Assembly: GCA_020630305.1 (NCBI GenBank)
Contig: JAHDBQ010000009.1
Span: 1-11,807, forward strand
Direction of reading: 5' to 3'
Length of the DNA: 11,807 nucleotides
Source of the DNA: Alphaproteobacteria bacterium
Lineage (GTDB): Bacteria > Pseudomonadota > Alphaproteobacteria > Rickettsiales > Rickettsiaceae
Shown: positions 1 to 7,974 of the stretch, one piece after another
How positions within the stretch are numbered: the first letter of the stretch is position 1
How the letters are laid out: each line of letters opens with the position of its first letter
Program-made: the position numbers and the translations under genes
The notes under the pieces: model-generated
What the model was told of the DNA's origin: nothing
What the model saw: the letters and a program-made list of their open reading frames with translations, nothing else
Databases searched by the model: none

Positions 1-1365
<1,365 letters not shown>

Positions 1366-1373
1366 TTAATTTA

Positions 1374-1664
1374 TTATTTAGTAATTATGCCAATAATGTC
1401 ACTTTCTTTCATGATGATTAAGTCCTTGCCATCAATCTTGATTTCAGACCCGCCCCATTTGCCATACATTACTATATCGCCAACTTTTACATCAAGCGGA
1501 GTAATGTTTCCAGCAGAGTCTCTAGTGCCGCTTCCAACAGCTACAACTTCGCCTTGCATTGGTTTTTCTTTAGCAGTATCTGGAATAATAATTCCGCCAG
1601 AAGTTTTTTCTTCTATTGCGGTAGGGATAATCGCAACACGATCATGTAATGGTTTGAAATTCAT
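1374..1664 (-). CDS. groS: Co-chaperonin GroES (Hsp10)
   Basis: GroES forms the heptameric lid of the GroEL chamber in the cytoplasm. The 96-residue length is typical. The N-terminal [14 protein letters not shown] is a classic GroES opening. The mobile loop that contacts GroEL is [18 protein letters not shown] (about residues 18-35, with the hydrophobic III). The family signatures GEVVAVGSG and [14 protein letters not shown] follow. The ATG complementary to 1662-1664 is preceded by an AAAGGT-like ribosome-binding site complementary to about 1671-1676. It is the first gene of the groESL operon, with a heat-shock-like promoter upstream at 1771-1796. Confidence 0.98.
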   Translation of the reverse strand: MNFKPLHDRVAIIPTAIEEKTSGGIIIPDTAKEKPMQGEVVAVGSGTRDSAGNITPLDVKVGDIVMYGKWGGSEIKIDGKDLIIMKESDIIGIITK

Positions 1665-1721
1665 ATTTTTTACCTTTAGTTCTTGAATTGAAGATTTATA
1701 TAAAATCCATTTTGGGCTCAG

Positions 1722-1753
1722 AAAGATGATTTACAAAAAAATAAAACATCTTT
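1722..1753 (-). repeat. 7-bp inverted repeat in the groES leader
   Basis: AAAGATG (1722-1728) and CATCTTT (1747-1753) are perfectly complementary and separated by 18 nt. In the groES mRNA leader they could form a weak, AT-rich stem. The arm sequence is low in GC and the match could be chance in such AT-rich DNA. No Shine-Dalgarno sequence is included in the stem, so a classical RNA thermometer is not shown. Confidence 0.25.
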
Positions 1754-1770
1754 TTGCCTACTTATCACAT

Positions 1771-1796
1771 ATATGAATTTATAAAAAATTTTCAAG
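1771..1796 (-). promoter_or_regulatory. Sigma-32-like heat-shock promoter for groES-groEL
   Basis: Read on the minus strand, a perfect CTTGAAA -35 element (complement of 1790-1796) is followed after 11 bp by ATTCATAT (complement of 1771-1778). The latter matches the CATNT end of the sigma-32 -10 consensus CCCCATNT. The inferred transcription start is near 1764, leaving a leader of about 100 nt before groES. The TTGAAA core with a downstream TATATG could also serve the housekeeping sigma factor at 16-17 bp spacing. No CIRCE element (TTAGCACTC inverted repeat) is seen in the region, so HrcA control is not supported. Confidence 0.6.
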
Positions 1797-1883
1797 AGCG
1801 TTACGATAAAAAACATTATCTTTTAACGCAGCCATTTTGTGGTTATGTTGAAAATATACTTGTATATTGCATGAAATTAAGGT

Positions 1884-1889
1884 TATAAT
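1884..1889 (+). promoter_or_regulatory. -10 box upstream of the amidotransferase-hemB run
   Basis: A perfect TATAAT lies 28 nt upstream of the ATG at 1918. The best -35 candidate is weak: TTGTAT at 1860-1865 with an 18-bp spacer, 3 of 6 matches. It is the most likely promoter for the plus-strand genes from 1918 to 5133 because no other plausible -10/-35 pair is evident between groES and 1918. The start near 1896 would leave a short leader of about 20 nt with no clear ribosome-binding site. Confidence 0.45.
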
Positions 1890-1917
1890 GTGCTTACAGA
1901 TTATAAAATAAAAAATT

Positions 1918-2694
1918 ATGAAAAAGCCGATTATTGGAATCACGCTTGATTCTGCTACAGATAATGATAAATATTCTTACGCACCAAGACCTTGGTTTGC
2001 ACTGAGGAAAGATTACGCAAATGCGGTAGAGCAATTTGGCGGCGTGCCAATAATGCTTCCATACAGCAAAGATTCCTTGCAGTTATTAGAACTTATAGAT
2101 GGTCTTATTATCCCTGGCGGAGACGAAGATATTCATCCAAAATTTTATGGGCAAGAAATAATTTCTGATCGTGTAAAAACTAACAACAATAGAGCAGAGT
2201 TTGAACTTAACCTTGCCAAAGAAGCTATGGGCAAAGATATTCCTATTTTAGGGATTTGTAATGGCATGCAGGTAATGAATGTGCTACTTGGCGGTAGTTT
2301 AATTCAGCACATACCAGACCATTATAAAAAAGATGTAAAAGTTCAAGAATTTTTGCAAAATAATGAACCAATAAATCATGAGCAGCCAGCTCCGAAAGAT
2401 ATTCCAAGTCATGAGATTATTATCGAGCCCGGCAGTTTGCTTTATGAGCTTGCAGGCAGCAAGGCAAAAGAGATGGTAAATAGCACGCATCACCAGGCAA
2501 TAGACAAACTCGGCAGTGATTTAAAAATCTCCGCAAAAGCGCCTGACGGAATAATTGAGGCTGCCGAATTGCCCTCTCGTAAATATTTGCTTTGCGTGCA
2601 GTGGCATGCAGAATATTTAAATTCAGAGATGGATAAAAATTTATTCCGCAAATTAGTGGAAGAGTCATTAAATTATAAAGAATCAAAGCAATAA
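1918..2694 (+). CDS. Class I glutamine amidotransferase-like hydrolase (peptidase C26 / PuuD family)
   Basis: This is a predicted cytoplasmic hydrolase of gamma-glutamyl amide bonds; the characterised relative PuuD cleaves gamma-glutamyl-GABA. The 258-residue protein carries the family landmarks in order: the N-terminal strand PIIGITLD, the loop LIIPGGDEDIHP (residues 63-74), the nucleophile elbow GICNGMQ with Cys114, THHQAI (190-195), and the C-terminal QWHAEY with His230 and Glu232 completing the triad. Family members commonly have GICRGxQ; here Asn replaces the Arg after Cys. hemB starts 2 nt after the stop, so the two are almost certainly co-transcribed. The family assignment is firm. The substrate is unknown: GABA-pathway partners are not in the window, and other gamma-glutamyl compounds are equally possible. 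Confidence 0.9.
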   Translation: MKKPIIGITLDSATDNDKYSYAPRPWFALRKDYANAVEQFGGVPIMLPYSKDSLQLLELIDGLIIPGGDEDIHPKFYGQEIISDRVKTNNNRAEFELNLAKEAMGKDIPILGICNGMQVMNVLLGGSLIQHIPDHYKKDVKVQEFLQNNEPINHEQPAPKDIPSHEIIIEPGSLLYELAGSKAKEMVNSTHHQAIDKLGSDLKISAKAPDGIIEAAELPSRKYLLCVQWHAEYLNSEMDKNLFRKLVEESLNYKESKQ

Positions 2695-2696
2695 TT

Positions 2697-3674
2697 ATGT
2701 ATCCAACAACAAGATTAAGAAGAAACAGAAGTAGCGACTGGGTCCGCGATTTAGTCGCTGAATCACACCTAAAAGCTGCTGATCTTGTGCTACCTGTATT
2801 CATAGTAGAAGGGCAGAATCAAAAGCAAGAAATCGAGCATATGCCCGGCGTGCATCGTTTGTCAATTGATCAGCTAATTAATGTGGCAAGAGAGGCTGCG
2901 CATCGCGGAATCAAAATGATATCTTTATTCCCAGCCCTTGAGCAAGATATGAAATCTGATAATGCATCAGAGGCTTATAATCTTGACAATTTAATGTGCA
3001 GAGCAATCAGGGCGATTAAAAATGGTGATATTAATATTGGCGTCTGCGTTGACGTTGCGCTGGACCCATACACAAAACATGGTCATGATGGGATCTTAAG
3101 CGGCGATGATGTTGATAATGACAAAACAATATCAGCTCTTTGTAACCAGGCTATGGTTCTTGCTAAATCCGGAGCAGATGTTATTGCACCATCAGATATG
3201 ATGGATGGCCGAGTTGGGGTTATTCGTGAATATTTAGATGGCGAAAAATTTGAATATGTAAATTTAATGCCTTACAGCGCAAAATATAATTCAAGCTTTT
3301 ATGGACCGTTTAGGTCGGCCGTAAAAAGTGAGCGCGAGGGGTATCTTTCGAAAGCCACATATCAAATGGATTATCGCAATATCAAGGAGGCACTGCGCGA
3401 GATTGAACTTGATATTAGTGAAGGAGCTGATATGGTAATGATTAAACCAGGAATGCCTTATCTTGATGTAATTAAAGAGGCTGCTAATAGTTTTGAAATT
3501 CCGATTTTTGCGTATCAGGTAAGCGGTGAATATTCTATGCTTCGCCTAGCTGCAGATGCAGGAGCTTTCGACTGGACAAAAGCGCTTATGGAATCTATCT
3601 ATGCATTTAAAAGGGCTGGAGCTTACGGTATATTTACCTACGGCGCGCTAGAAATTACCGAAATAATTTATTAA
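2697..3674 (+). CDS. hemB: Delta-aminolevulinic acid dehydratase (porphobilinogen synthase)
   Basis: HemB condenses two 5-aminolevulinate molecules to porphobilinogen in cytoplasmic heme biosynthesis. At 325 residues it is full length. The two Schiff-base lysines are visible: Lys196 in MPYSAKYNSSFYGPFR and Lys250 in MVMIKPGMPYLD. The metal-site segment DVALDPYTKHGHDG (residues 119-132) is the aspartate type, not the zinc-binding DxCxCxxxxxHGHC form. A Mg2+/K+-dependent, zinc-independent enzyme is therefore expected, as in many alphaproteobacteria. The N-terminal RLRRNRSSDWVRDLV is also characteristic. It starts 2 nt after the upstream hydrolase gene and is followed 27 nt later by the small membrane protein gene, so it sits mid-operon. 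Confidence 0.97.
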   Translation: MYPTTRLRRNRSSDWVRDLVAESHLKAADLVLPVFIVEGQNQKQEIEHMPGVHRLSIDQLINVAREAAHRGIKMISLFPALEQDMKSDNASEAYNLDNLMCRAIRAIKNGDINIGVCVDVALDPYTKHGHDGILSGDDVDNDKTISALCNQAMVLAKSGADVIAPSDMMDGRVGVIREYLDGEKFEYVNLMPYSAKYNSSFYGPFRSAVKSEREGYLSKATYQMDYRNIKEALREIELDISEGADMVMIKPGMPYLDVIKEAANSFEIPIFAYQVSGEYSMLRLAADAGAFDWTKALMESIYAFKRAGAYGIFTYGALEITEIIY

Positions 3675-3701
3675 ATCAATGTAAAAAGAAACAATAACTT
3701 T

Positions 3702-3971
3702 ATGCTCTATTTGTACCTTACCCTAACTCTTTTATTTGCTAGTATTATTGCATTTGGAGCATTTCGCCAGAAAGATATTTTTAATAAAATATTATTTCTA
3801 AATGTAGCAACAAGTACGGGCGCCCTATTTATATGCTTTCTTGGAACGATCCGAGTAAATAGCTCTTTTATAGATATTGCTCTCATTTATTTTCTGCTTA
3901 GCATTGTGGCTAACTGCGCTTATTTAAAATATTTTATGCAAAAAGATAAACATGAAAAAGAATCAAGATAG
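3702..3971 (+). CDS. Small membrane protein resembling MrpF/PhaF cation antiporter subunit
   Basis: This 89-residue protein has three predicted membrane helices at about residues 2-21, 33-51 and 57-78, and a charged cytoplasmic tail (QKDKHEKESR). Length, topology and the third helix containing FIDIALIYFLLSIVANCAYLK (Asp58 in the DIAL motif) resemble subunit F of the multi-subunit Mrp Na+/H+ antiporter. No other Mrp subunit is present in the window, so if the assignment is right it is a dispersed subunit. The last 20 nt overlap the start of the downstream hydroxylase gene, suggesting translational coupling. The ribosome-binding site is weak. The similarity is a pattern judgement on a short hydrophobic protein and could be coincidental. 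Confidence 0.6.
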   Translation: MLYLYLTLTLLFASIIAFGAFRQKDIFNKILFLNVATSTGALFICFLGTIRVNSSFIDIALIYFLLSIVANCAYLKYFMQKDKHEKESR

Positions 3972-5133
3972 AATCACAATAGTTGGTTGCGGCCTGAGTG
4001 GTATGCTTACCGCTCTTAAGTTTGCCTCGTTTGGCATTCAAACAATTATTATCGAAAGAAAAAATATCAATTCAGAGGAGTTCCTTAACGATATTAGAAC
4101 CACTGCCCTGACAGACTCTTCTAAAAGCTTCCTAGAGGATATTGGAGCATGGGATAATCTGCTTGAATATATTGGCCCGATCAATGATATTTTTGTTGTA
4201 GATAATAAATCAGAGGACATGATTCACTTTGTCTCTTCGCTTGCTAGCAAAGGCGAAAAAATGGGATATTTAATTGCAAACAAAGATTTTAAACGCATCT
4301 TGCTAGAAGCTGTACAAAATAATGATCTAATAGACTTGCAGGACAACATAAATTACCAAGTTGTAAGTAATGATGAAAAACAAGTAACGTTAAAATTAAA
4401 CGACAAGCAAGATCATGAATGTGATTTACTGATAGTATGTGATGGCAAAAATTCTGATATCTGCACTCGCTATTTTAATAAAAAAATCAACAAACAATAT
4501 AATCAACATGCGCTAACTTTTTTAGTAAAGCACGAAAAAGAACATCTGGGCACGGCAGTCGAGCATTTTATTCCCTCAGGGCCTTTTGCAATTTTGCCTT
4601 TAAAAGACCAGAATACTTCTTCAATTGTTTGGACGATTAATTCTTCAATGAGCCATGCTTTGCTAAACGGCCCAAAGGACCAATTCTTGTACCTTGTTAA
4701 AGAGAATTTCGGTGAGTTTCTAGGTGAGATTGCCATTCAGGGTCAAATAGCCGCCTTTCCGCTAGGAGCGCACCATATGCGCAGCTACTTTAATAACCGA
4801 ATGGTAGTAGTCGCTGATACCGCTCATACTATTCATCCGCTGGCTGGACAAGGTTTGAATCAAGGCATTAAAGATATCGACGCCCTGGCGATCAGTATTC
4901 TTGAGGCTGCGGAGCTAAACAACAGTAACTTGCTTGAAAGCGCTTTACTTTCATACGAAAAAAAACGCTCCAAAGATAATCTTGCCATGTTTGCAATAAC
5001 AGATGGATTCAATAAAATATTTTCTAACAACTCAAAAGTAGTTTCTTTAGGCAGAAAAATTGGCTTTAAACTGATCGAGAACACCAAGCCAGTCAAAGAT
5101 TTTATTGTAAAATACGCGATGGGGCGAAGGTGA
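3952..5133 (+). CDS. ubiH: UbiH/UbiF/COQ6-family ubiquinone biosynthesis hydroxylase
   Basis: This is an FAD-dependent aromatic-ring hydroxylase predicted to add an oxygen to the ubiquinone precursor at the inner membrane. The 393-residue length is typical. Visible motifs are the N-terminal FAD-binding GCGLSG (residues 12-17) ending the first fold at Glu35, the UbiH-family DIRTTALTDSS (47-57), the VCDGKNS loop with Asp164-Gly165, and the second FAD motif ADTAHTIHPLAGQGLNQG beginning near residue 288. That motif usually reads G(D/N)AAH; here the first Gly is Ala. The ATG at 3952 is required, because the next Met would remove the dinucleotide-binding glycines. This forces a 20-nt overlap with the preceding gene. 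Whether it acts at C5, C6 or C1 of the ring cannot be told from sequence. A polyprenyl synthase at 11328 serves the same pathway. Confidence 0.88.
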   Translation: MKKNQDRITIVGCGLSGMLTALKFASFGIQTIIIERKNINSEEFLNDIRTTALTDSSKSFLEDIGAWDNLLEYIGPINDIFVVDNKSEDMIHFVSSLASKGEKMGYLIANKDFKRILLEAVQNNDLIDLQDNINYQVVSNDEKQVTLKLNDKQDHECDLLIVCDGKNSDICTRYFNKKINKQYNQHALTFLVKHEKEHLGTAVEHFIPSGPFAILPLKDQNTSSIVWTINSSMSHALLNGPKDQFLYLVKENFGEFLGEIAIQGQIAAFPLGAHHMRSYFNNRMVVVADTAHTIHPLAGQGLNQGIKDIDALAISILEAAELNNSNLLESALLSYEKKRSKDNLAMFAITDGFNKIFSNNSKVVSLGRKIGFKLIENTKPVKDFIVKYAMGRR

Positions 5134-5275
5134 AATAATCTACGAGTTGCTCTGTAGTAATCATCGCTACAAAAATCACGAATTTATGCCCAATATTTTT
5201 ATTATTCAGTATAAGCAGTAAGTTAGTAAATGCTTTTTTCGCAATTTATTTATTATATTGCTTTTCAACAAAATG

Positions 5276-5303
5276 CAAAAGGTTAATTTTTGCCAACCTT
5301 TTG
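5276..5303. repeat. Perfect 9-bp inverted repeat abutting the ankyrin-gene promoter
   Basis: CAAAAGGTT (5276-5284) and AACCTTTTG (5295-5303) are exact reverse complements separated by 10 nt. The right arm ends 1 nt before the TTGACA -35 box at 5305. The position suits an operator or activator site for the ankyrin gene. A terminator for the upstream operon is less likely because the stem is AT-rich and no T-run follows on either strand. The 235-bp gap 5134-5368 otherwise shows only the promoter and no RNA gene. Confidence 0.5.
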
Positions 5304-5304
5304 A

Positions 5305-5333
5305 TTGACATTTGATTTAATTCGTTATATTGT
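5305..5333 (+). promoter_or_regulatory. Promoter of the ankyrin-repeat gene
   Basis: A consensus TTGACA -35 box (5305-5310) is followed by TATTGT at 5328-5333 (17-bp spacer, 4 of 6) or TATATT at 5326-5331 (15-bp spacer, 5 of 6). The inferred start is near 5338-5340, giving a leader of about 30 nt before the ATG at 5369. A 7-nt direct repeat TTTGATT occurs at 5300-5306 and 5311-5317, flanking and overlapping the -35 box. This suggests the ankyrin gene is transcribed separately from the upstream operon. Confidence 0.6.
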
Positions 5334-5368
5334 CTTGCGTTGTTTAAAACTTAAAAATAAAAGAATAT

Positions 5369-7816
5369 ATGAAAAATAATTATGAAATCGACTTGCCAAA
5401 TTGGTCTTTGGTTTACGCTTTAATAGATAATAACTCTATTGACCTTCTGGAACATTATATCTCAAGTCAACCAGAAATGGTAAATACAAAGTATAAAGGC
5501 AAAACATTGCTGCACCATGCTGTGAACTATGATAAATTAGATATTGTAAAATTACTAGTAAACAAAGGTGCGGATATTCAAAAAAAATCTAGTGACGGCC
5601 TATCAATTTTTACTACTTCTTGCTTACTGGAAAATAACGAACTTGAATTTTTTCTTGCTTCTGAGCTTGCGAAAATTGACGAAGAGTTCAGAAAAAGAGA
5701 TGAAATCTTTTGCAAACTAGTTGATTCCATAAACAAAAGAGACGTTCAAGAAACGTCAAACTTGTTTAAGCAGATGAATGAAATAAAAGATAATGAGCAT
5801 TTAGAGGAAATCTTCACAAGACATGACAAAGATGGGAACACAATATTTCATTTGCTAGCTACAAGTGAAGATAATGATTTAATTGAGGCTGCCAAGAGTT
5901 ATAAATTCTCTTTTTGGCATTGTTTAAGCTCAAAAAATAAAAACAATCAAACAGCTCTTGAGTTGTTAGAAGAGGTCGCTGTTTCTTCTCCTGAATTTGC
6001 AAAAAATACAAAACATCTTCTTACTGCTAGCTACTGTCAAGAGCATATATTAAAGCAAATGCGAAAATATTTAAATAGACAATTTTTTGCAGAAAATGAA
6101 TATAACGGATTTGATGTTAAAATCTTAGAGAACTCTTTGGTTGAAGGGAATTGCATGGGTTTTTCTGTATTATGGGCAGAATCAAACATGACAAATTACA
6201 GCAATCAGTTTCAAGCCTTCATGAAAAAAATAGCATTATGGGATGGAGATGATATGAGCATAAGAATTCAAGAGGCTTTTGAATATATGATATCTGCAGT
6301 TAGATTTGCGCATGTGGCCGGATTGAACTTAGAAAAACTCGAGTGGAAAAAAACTGCAAACAAAGTTGGCTATACAAAAGAAGATGCGCCGCTACTTAAT
6401 TTTGGTCAACATGATTTACACATCACTATGGATAAAGAATATGTCCAAATACTAGACCATGATAATTACTTTATAATACCTAAAAATGAATATGCTGAAT
6501 TTATAAAGGATCTATTTAGCAATGAAAAATATATAAACAAAACCTTTTTAATTACTGCAAACAGACATGTTATAGCTGCAAGATTGCTTGAAGAAGGGGT
6601 GGTAGAGATATATGACTCCAATGATATGTATGATGCATATACAGACGATGTAAAATTATCTACTATATTTAAAATTGCAGATGGTGATTTTTCAGAGGTT
6701 GCTGATAAAATTTTAAAAAGCCTGCTGTTCTCTGCTGACGTAGAAGATATAAATCTTGGAATGTCGATGATTACAAATAAATGTGACGATATTGCGCCTA
6801 AGCTACTTAAAAAACACAATTACTCTGATATATTGTTTGCTATAAAAGAAGACAAAGCAGAACAATTAGAAAATTTGTTAAAGGAATGTCCTGATCAACA
6901 AAAATTTATAAAATTTTGCAAGCCTTTAGAGCATGCTGCAAACCATGGCAGTTTAAAGGCGTTGAAGTTTCTTATTAAAAACAATATAGGCACCGAAAGT
7001 GACAGCTTAGGAAAAGCTCTGATAAGTGCTGCATATAATGGTAATGTAAAAATTGTAGATTGTTTAATTAAAAACAATGCAGACCCTAACTATATAGAGG
7101 GAAACAATCTAAATGCACTTCGAATGGCTTGTCAAAATGATAATAAAGATATGATTGAGCATTTGCTTAAGAAAGGTGCAGATATGTACCAAATCTCTAA
7201 TGATGGTACAACCGTGCTTGATACTTGTTTATTTAATGAAACCATGGGATTATTCCATCTTCTTTTAGATAAAGACGAATCAAAACAAAAGTTTGATCTA
7301 AACAGCGGCTCGCTATTAAATACGGCCTGCATTAAAGGTAACTTAGAGGTCATAAGGCTGTTAATTAATAAAGGAGTAGATGTAAACAAGGTGATGGATG
7401 ATGAAAGTATAACACCTATCTCGATGTTATGCGTTAAAGGGGATATAAAAGCAGTAAAGATTTTACTAGACGCCGGCGCGGATATATACAAGACGTCCTG
7501 CAATACGAACGCAATAATTGCCGCCTTTAGTAGCAAAAATCCAGATCTTATCTATTTGTTATTAGATTATACAACCAGAAAAGATCTTGATAGTAATATT
7601 AATATGGAAGTTATTAGACATTTATCTCAAAAAGAAGGTGTGGATGTAGATACTATCCTTAAAGATATCGGAATCAGTGCGCGGATGCTTGAAGAACATG
7701 GTTGTTATGATACAATCTGCGCCTGGATAGAGAATAATACATCTCAAGGTGATGCTGAAGAGGGGCTTTTAGCTGGTGAAACTGCTGATATTAGCAATTT
7801 TGATTGCGACATTTAA
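5369..7816 (+). CDS. Ankyrin-repeat protein with an embedded candidate C58-like cysteine protease domain
   Basis: This 815-residue protein has no signal peptide or membrane segment and is a likely host-directed effector. Divergent ankyrin repeats lie near the N-terminus (about 12-75, clearest in KGKTLLHHAV...IVKLLVNKGADI, and again near 155-200). A second array runs about 517-735 with repeated (I/L)hxLLxKGAD endings such as MIEHLLKKGAD, VIRLLINKGVD and AVKILLDAGAD. The central region, about 240-450, is not ankyrin-like. It contains LVEGNCMGFSVLWAE (Cys262), ITANRHVIAARLL (His400) and VVEIYDSND (Asp416). The order Cys-His-Asp, the Gly-Asn before the Cys, and the 16-residue His-Asp spacing resemble YopT/AvrPphB papain-fold proteases (YopT: Cys139, His258, Asp274). 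The tail is acidic. The gene has its own promoter and terminator. The ankyrin call is firm; the protease call is inference. Confidence 0.85.
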   Translation: MKNNYEIDLPNWSLVYALIDNNSIDLLEHYISSQPEMVNTKYKGKTLLHHAVNYDKLDIVKLLVNKGADIQKKSSDGLSIFTTSCLLENNELEFFLASELAKIDEEFRKRDEIFCKLVDSINKRDVQETSNLFKQMNEIKDNEHLEEIFTRHDKDGNTIFHLLATSEDNDLIEAAKSYKFSFWHCLSSKNKNNQTALELLEEVAVSSPEFAKNTKHLLTASYCQEHILKQMRKYLNRQFFAENEYNGFDVKILENSLVEGNCMGFSVLWAESNMTNYSNQFQAFMKKIALWDGDDMSIRIQEAFEYMISAVRFAHVAGLNLEKLEWKKTANKVGYTKEDAPLLNFGQHDLHITMDKEYVQILDHDNYFIIPKNEYAEFIKDLFSNEKYINKTFLITANRHVIAARLLEEGVVEIYDSNDMYDAYTDDVKLSTIFKIADGDFSEVADKILKSLLFSADVEDINLGMSMITNKCDDIAPKLLKKHNYSDILFAIKEDKAEQLENLLKECPDQQKFIKFCKPLEHAANHGSLKALKFLIKNNIGTESDSLGKALISAAYNGNVKIVDCLIKNNADPNYIEGNNLNALRMACQNDNKDMIEHLLKKGADMYQISNDGTTVLDTCLFNETMGLFHLLLDKDESKQKFDLNSGSLLNTACIKGNLEVIRLLINKGVDVNKVMDDESITPISMLCVKGDIKAVKILLDAGADIYKTSCNTNAIIAAFSSKNPDLIYLLLDYTTRKDLDSNINMEVIRHLSQKEGVDVDTILKDIGISARMLEEHGCYDTICAWIENNTSQGDAEEGLLAGETADISNFDCDI
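6152..6616 (+). other. Candidate cysteine-protease triad region inside the ankyrin protein
   Basis: The span runs from the codon for Cys262 (6152-6154) through His400 (6566-6568) to Asp416 (6614-6616). The Cys sits at the start of a predicted helix (GFSVLWAES). The His and Asp lie on two consecutive predicted strands joined by an EEG turn. This is the arrangement seen in papain-like folds of the YopT/AvrPphB group. The Cys-His distance is 138 residues, against 119 in YopT. No database comparison could be run. Confidence 0.5.
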
Positions 7817-7847
7817 ATATAGAAAATTCTTTTTGCTCAATATTTAA

Positions 7848-7876
7848 TTGACAAACAGCGCAAATTCATCTAGAAA
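7848..7876 (+). promoter_or_regulatory. Possible promoter for tlc overlapping the terminator hairpin
   Basis: A perfect TTGACA (7848-7853) is followed after 17 bp by TAGAAA (7871-7876, 4 of 6 to TATAAT). The -10 lies in the loop of the 7857-7893 hairpin. A transcript starting near 7882 would begin inside the loop, could not form the full stem, and would have a leader of about 90 nt to tlc. The -10 is mediocre, so this remains tentative. No better candidate is seen between 7894 and 7974. Confidence 0.35.
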
Positions 7877-7906
7877 TATTAGGTATTTGCGCTTCTGAGT
7901 TTTTTT
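7857..7906 (+). terminator. Probable terminator of the ankyrin gene
   Basis: AGCGCAAAT (7857-7865) pairs perfectly with ATTTGCGCT (7885-7893) across a 19-nt loop, which itself can form CTA/TAG pairs. A run of seven T residues follows at 7900-7906. The T-run starts 6 nt after the stem, which is further than in an ideal intrinsic terminator. The location 40 nt after the ankyrin stop codon fits termination before tlc. Confidence 0.6.
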
Positions 7907-7974
7907 ATATAGTAAATGAATATGATTAAAGTATAAGCAGATACTGTTTTAAGCAGCAATTATTTTTATATTTA

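Noticed and set aside
1387..1686. Plus-strand open frame opposite groES
   Set aside because: It is the complement of a fully recognisable groES with conserved motifs along its length.
1665..1917. CIRCE/HrcA operator upstream of groES
   Set aside because: No TTAGCACTC or its complement GAGTGCTAA is visible in the divergent gap.
5153..5171. TGTAG / CTACA hairpin after ubiH as a terminator
   Set aside because: The stem is only 5 bp with a 9-nt loop and is followed by A residues, not T residues.
5276..5303. Inverted repeat as an intrinsic terminator for the ubiH operon
   Set aside because: The stem has only two G-C pairs in its core plus one at the end, and neither strand has a T-run after it. 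Its position against the -35 box fits a regulatory site better.
6466..7536. Minus-strand open frames opposite the ankyrin gene
   Set aside because: They are antisense to the ankyrin and triad regions, which read as coherent protein. The antisense products are Ser/Leu/Ile-rich with no motif.
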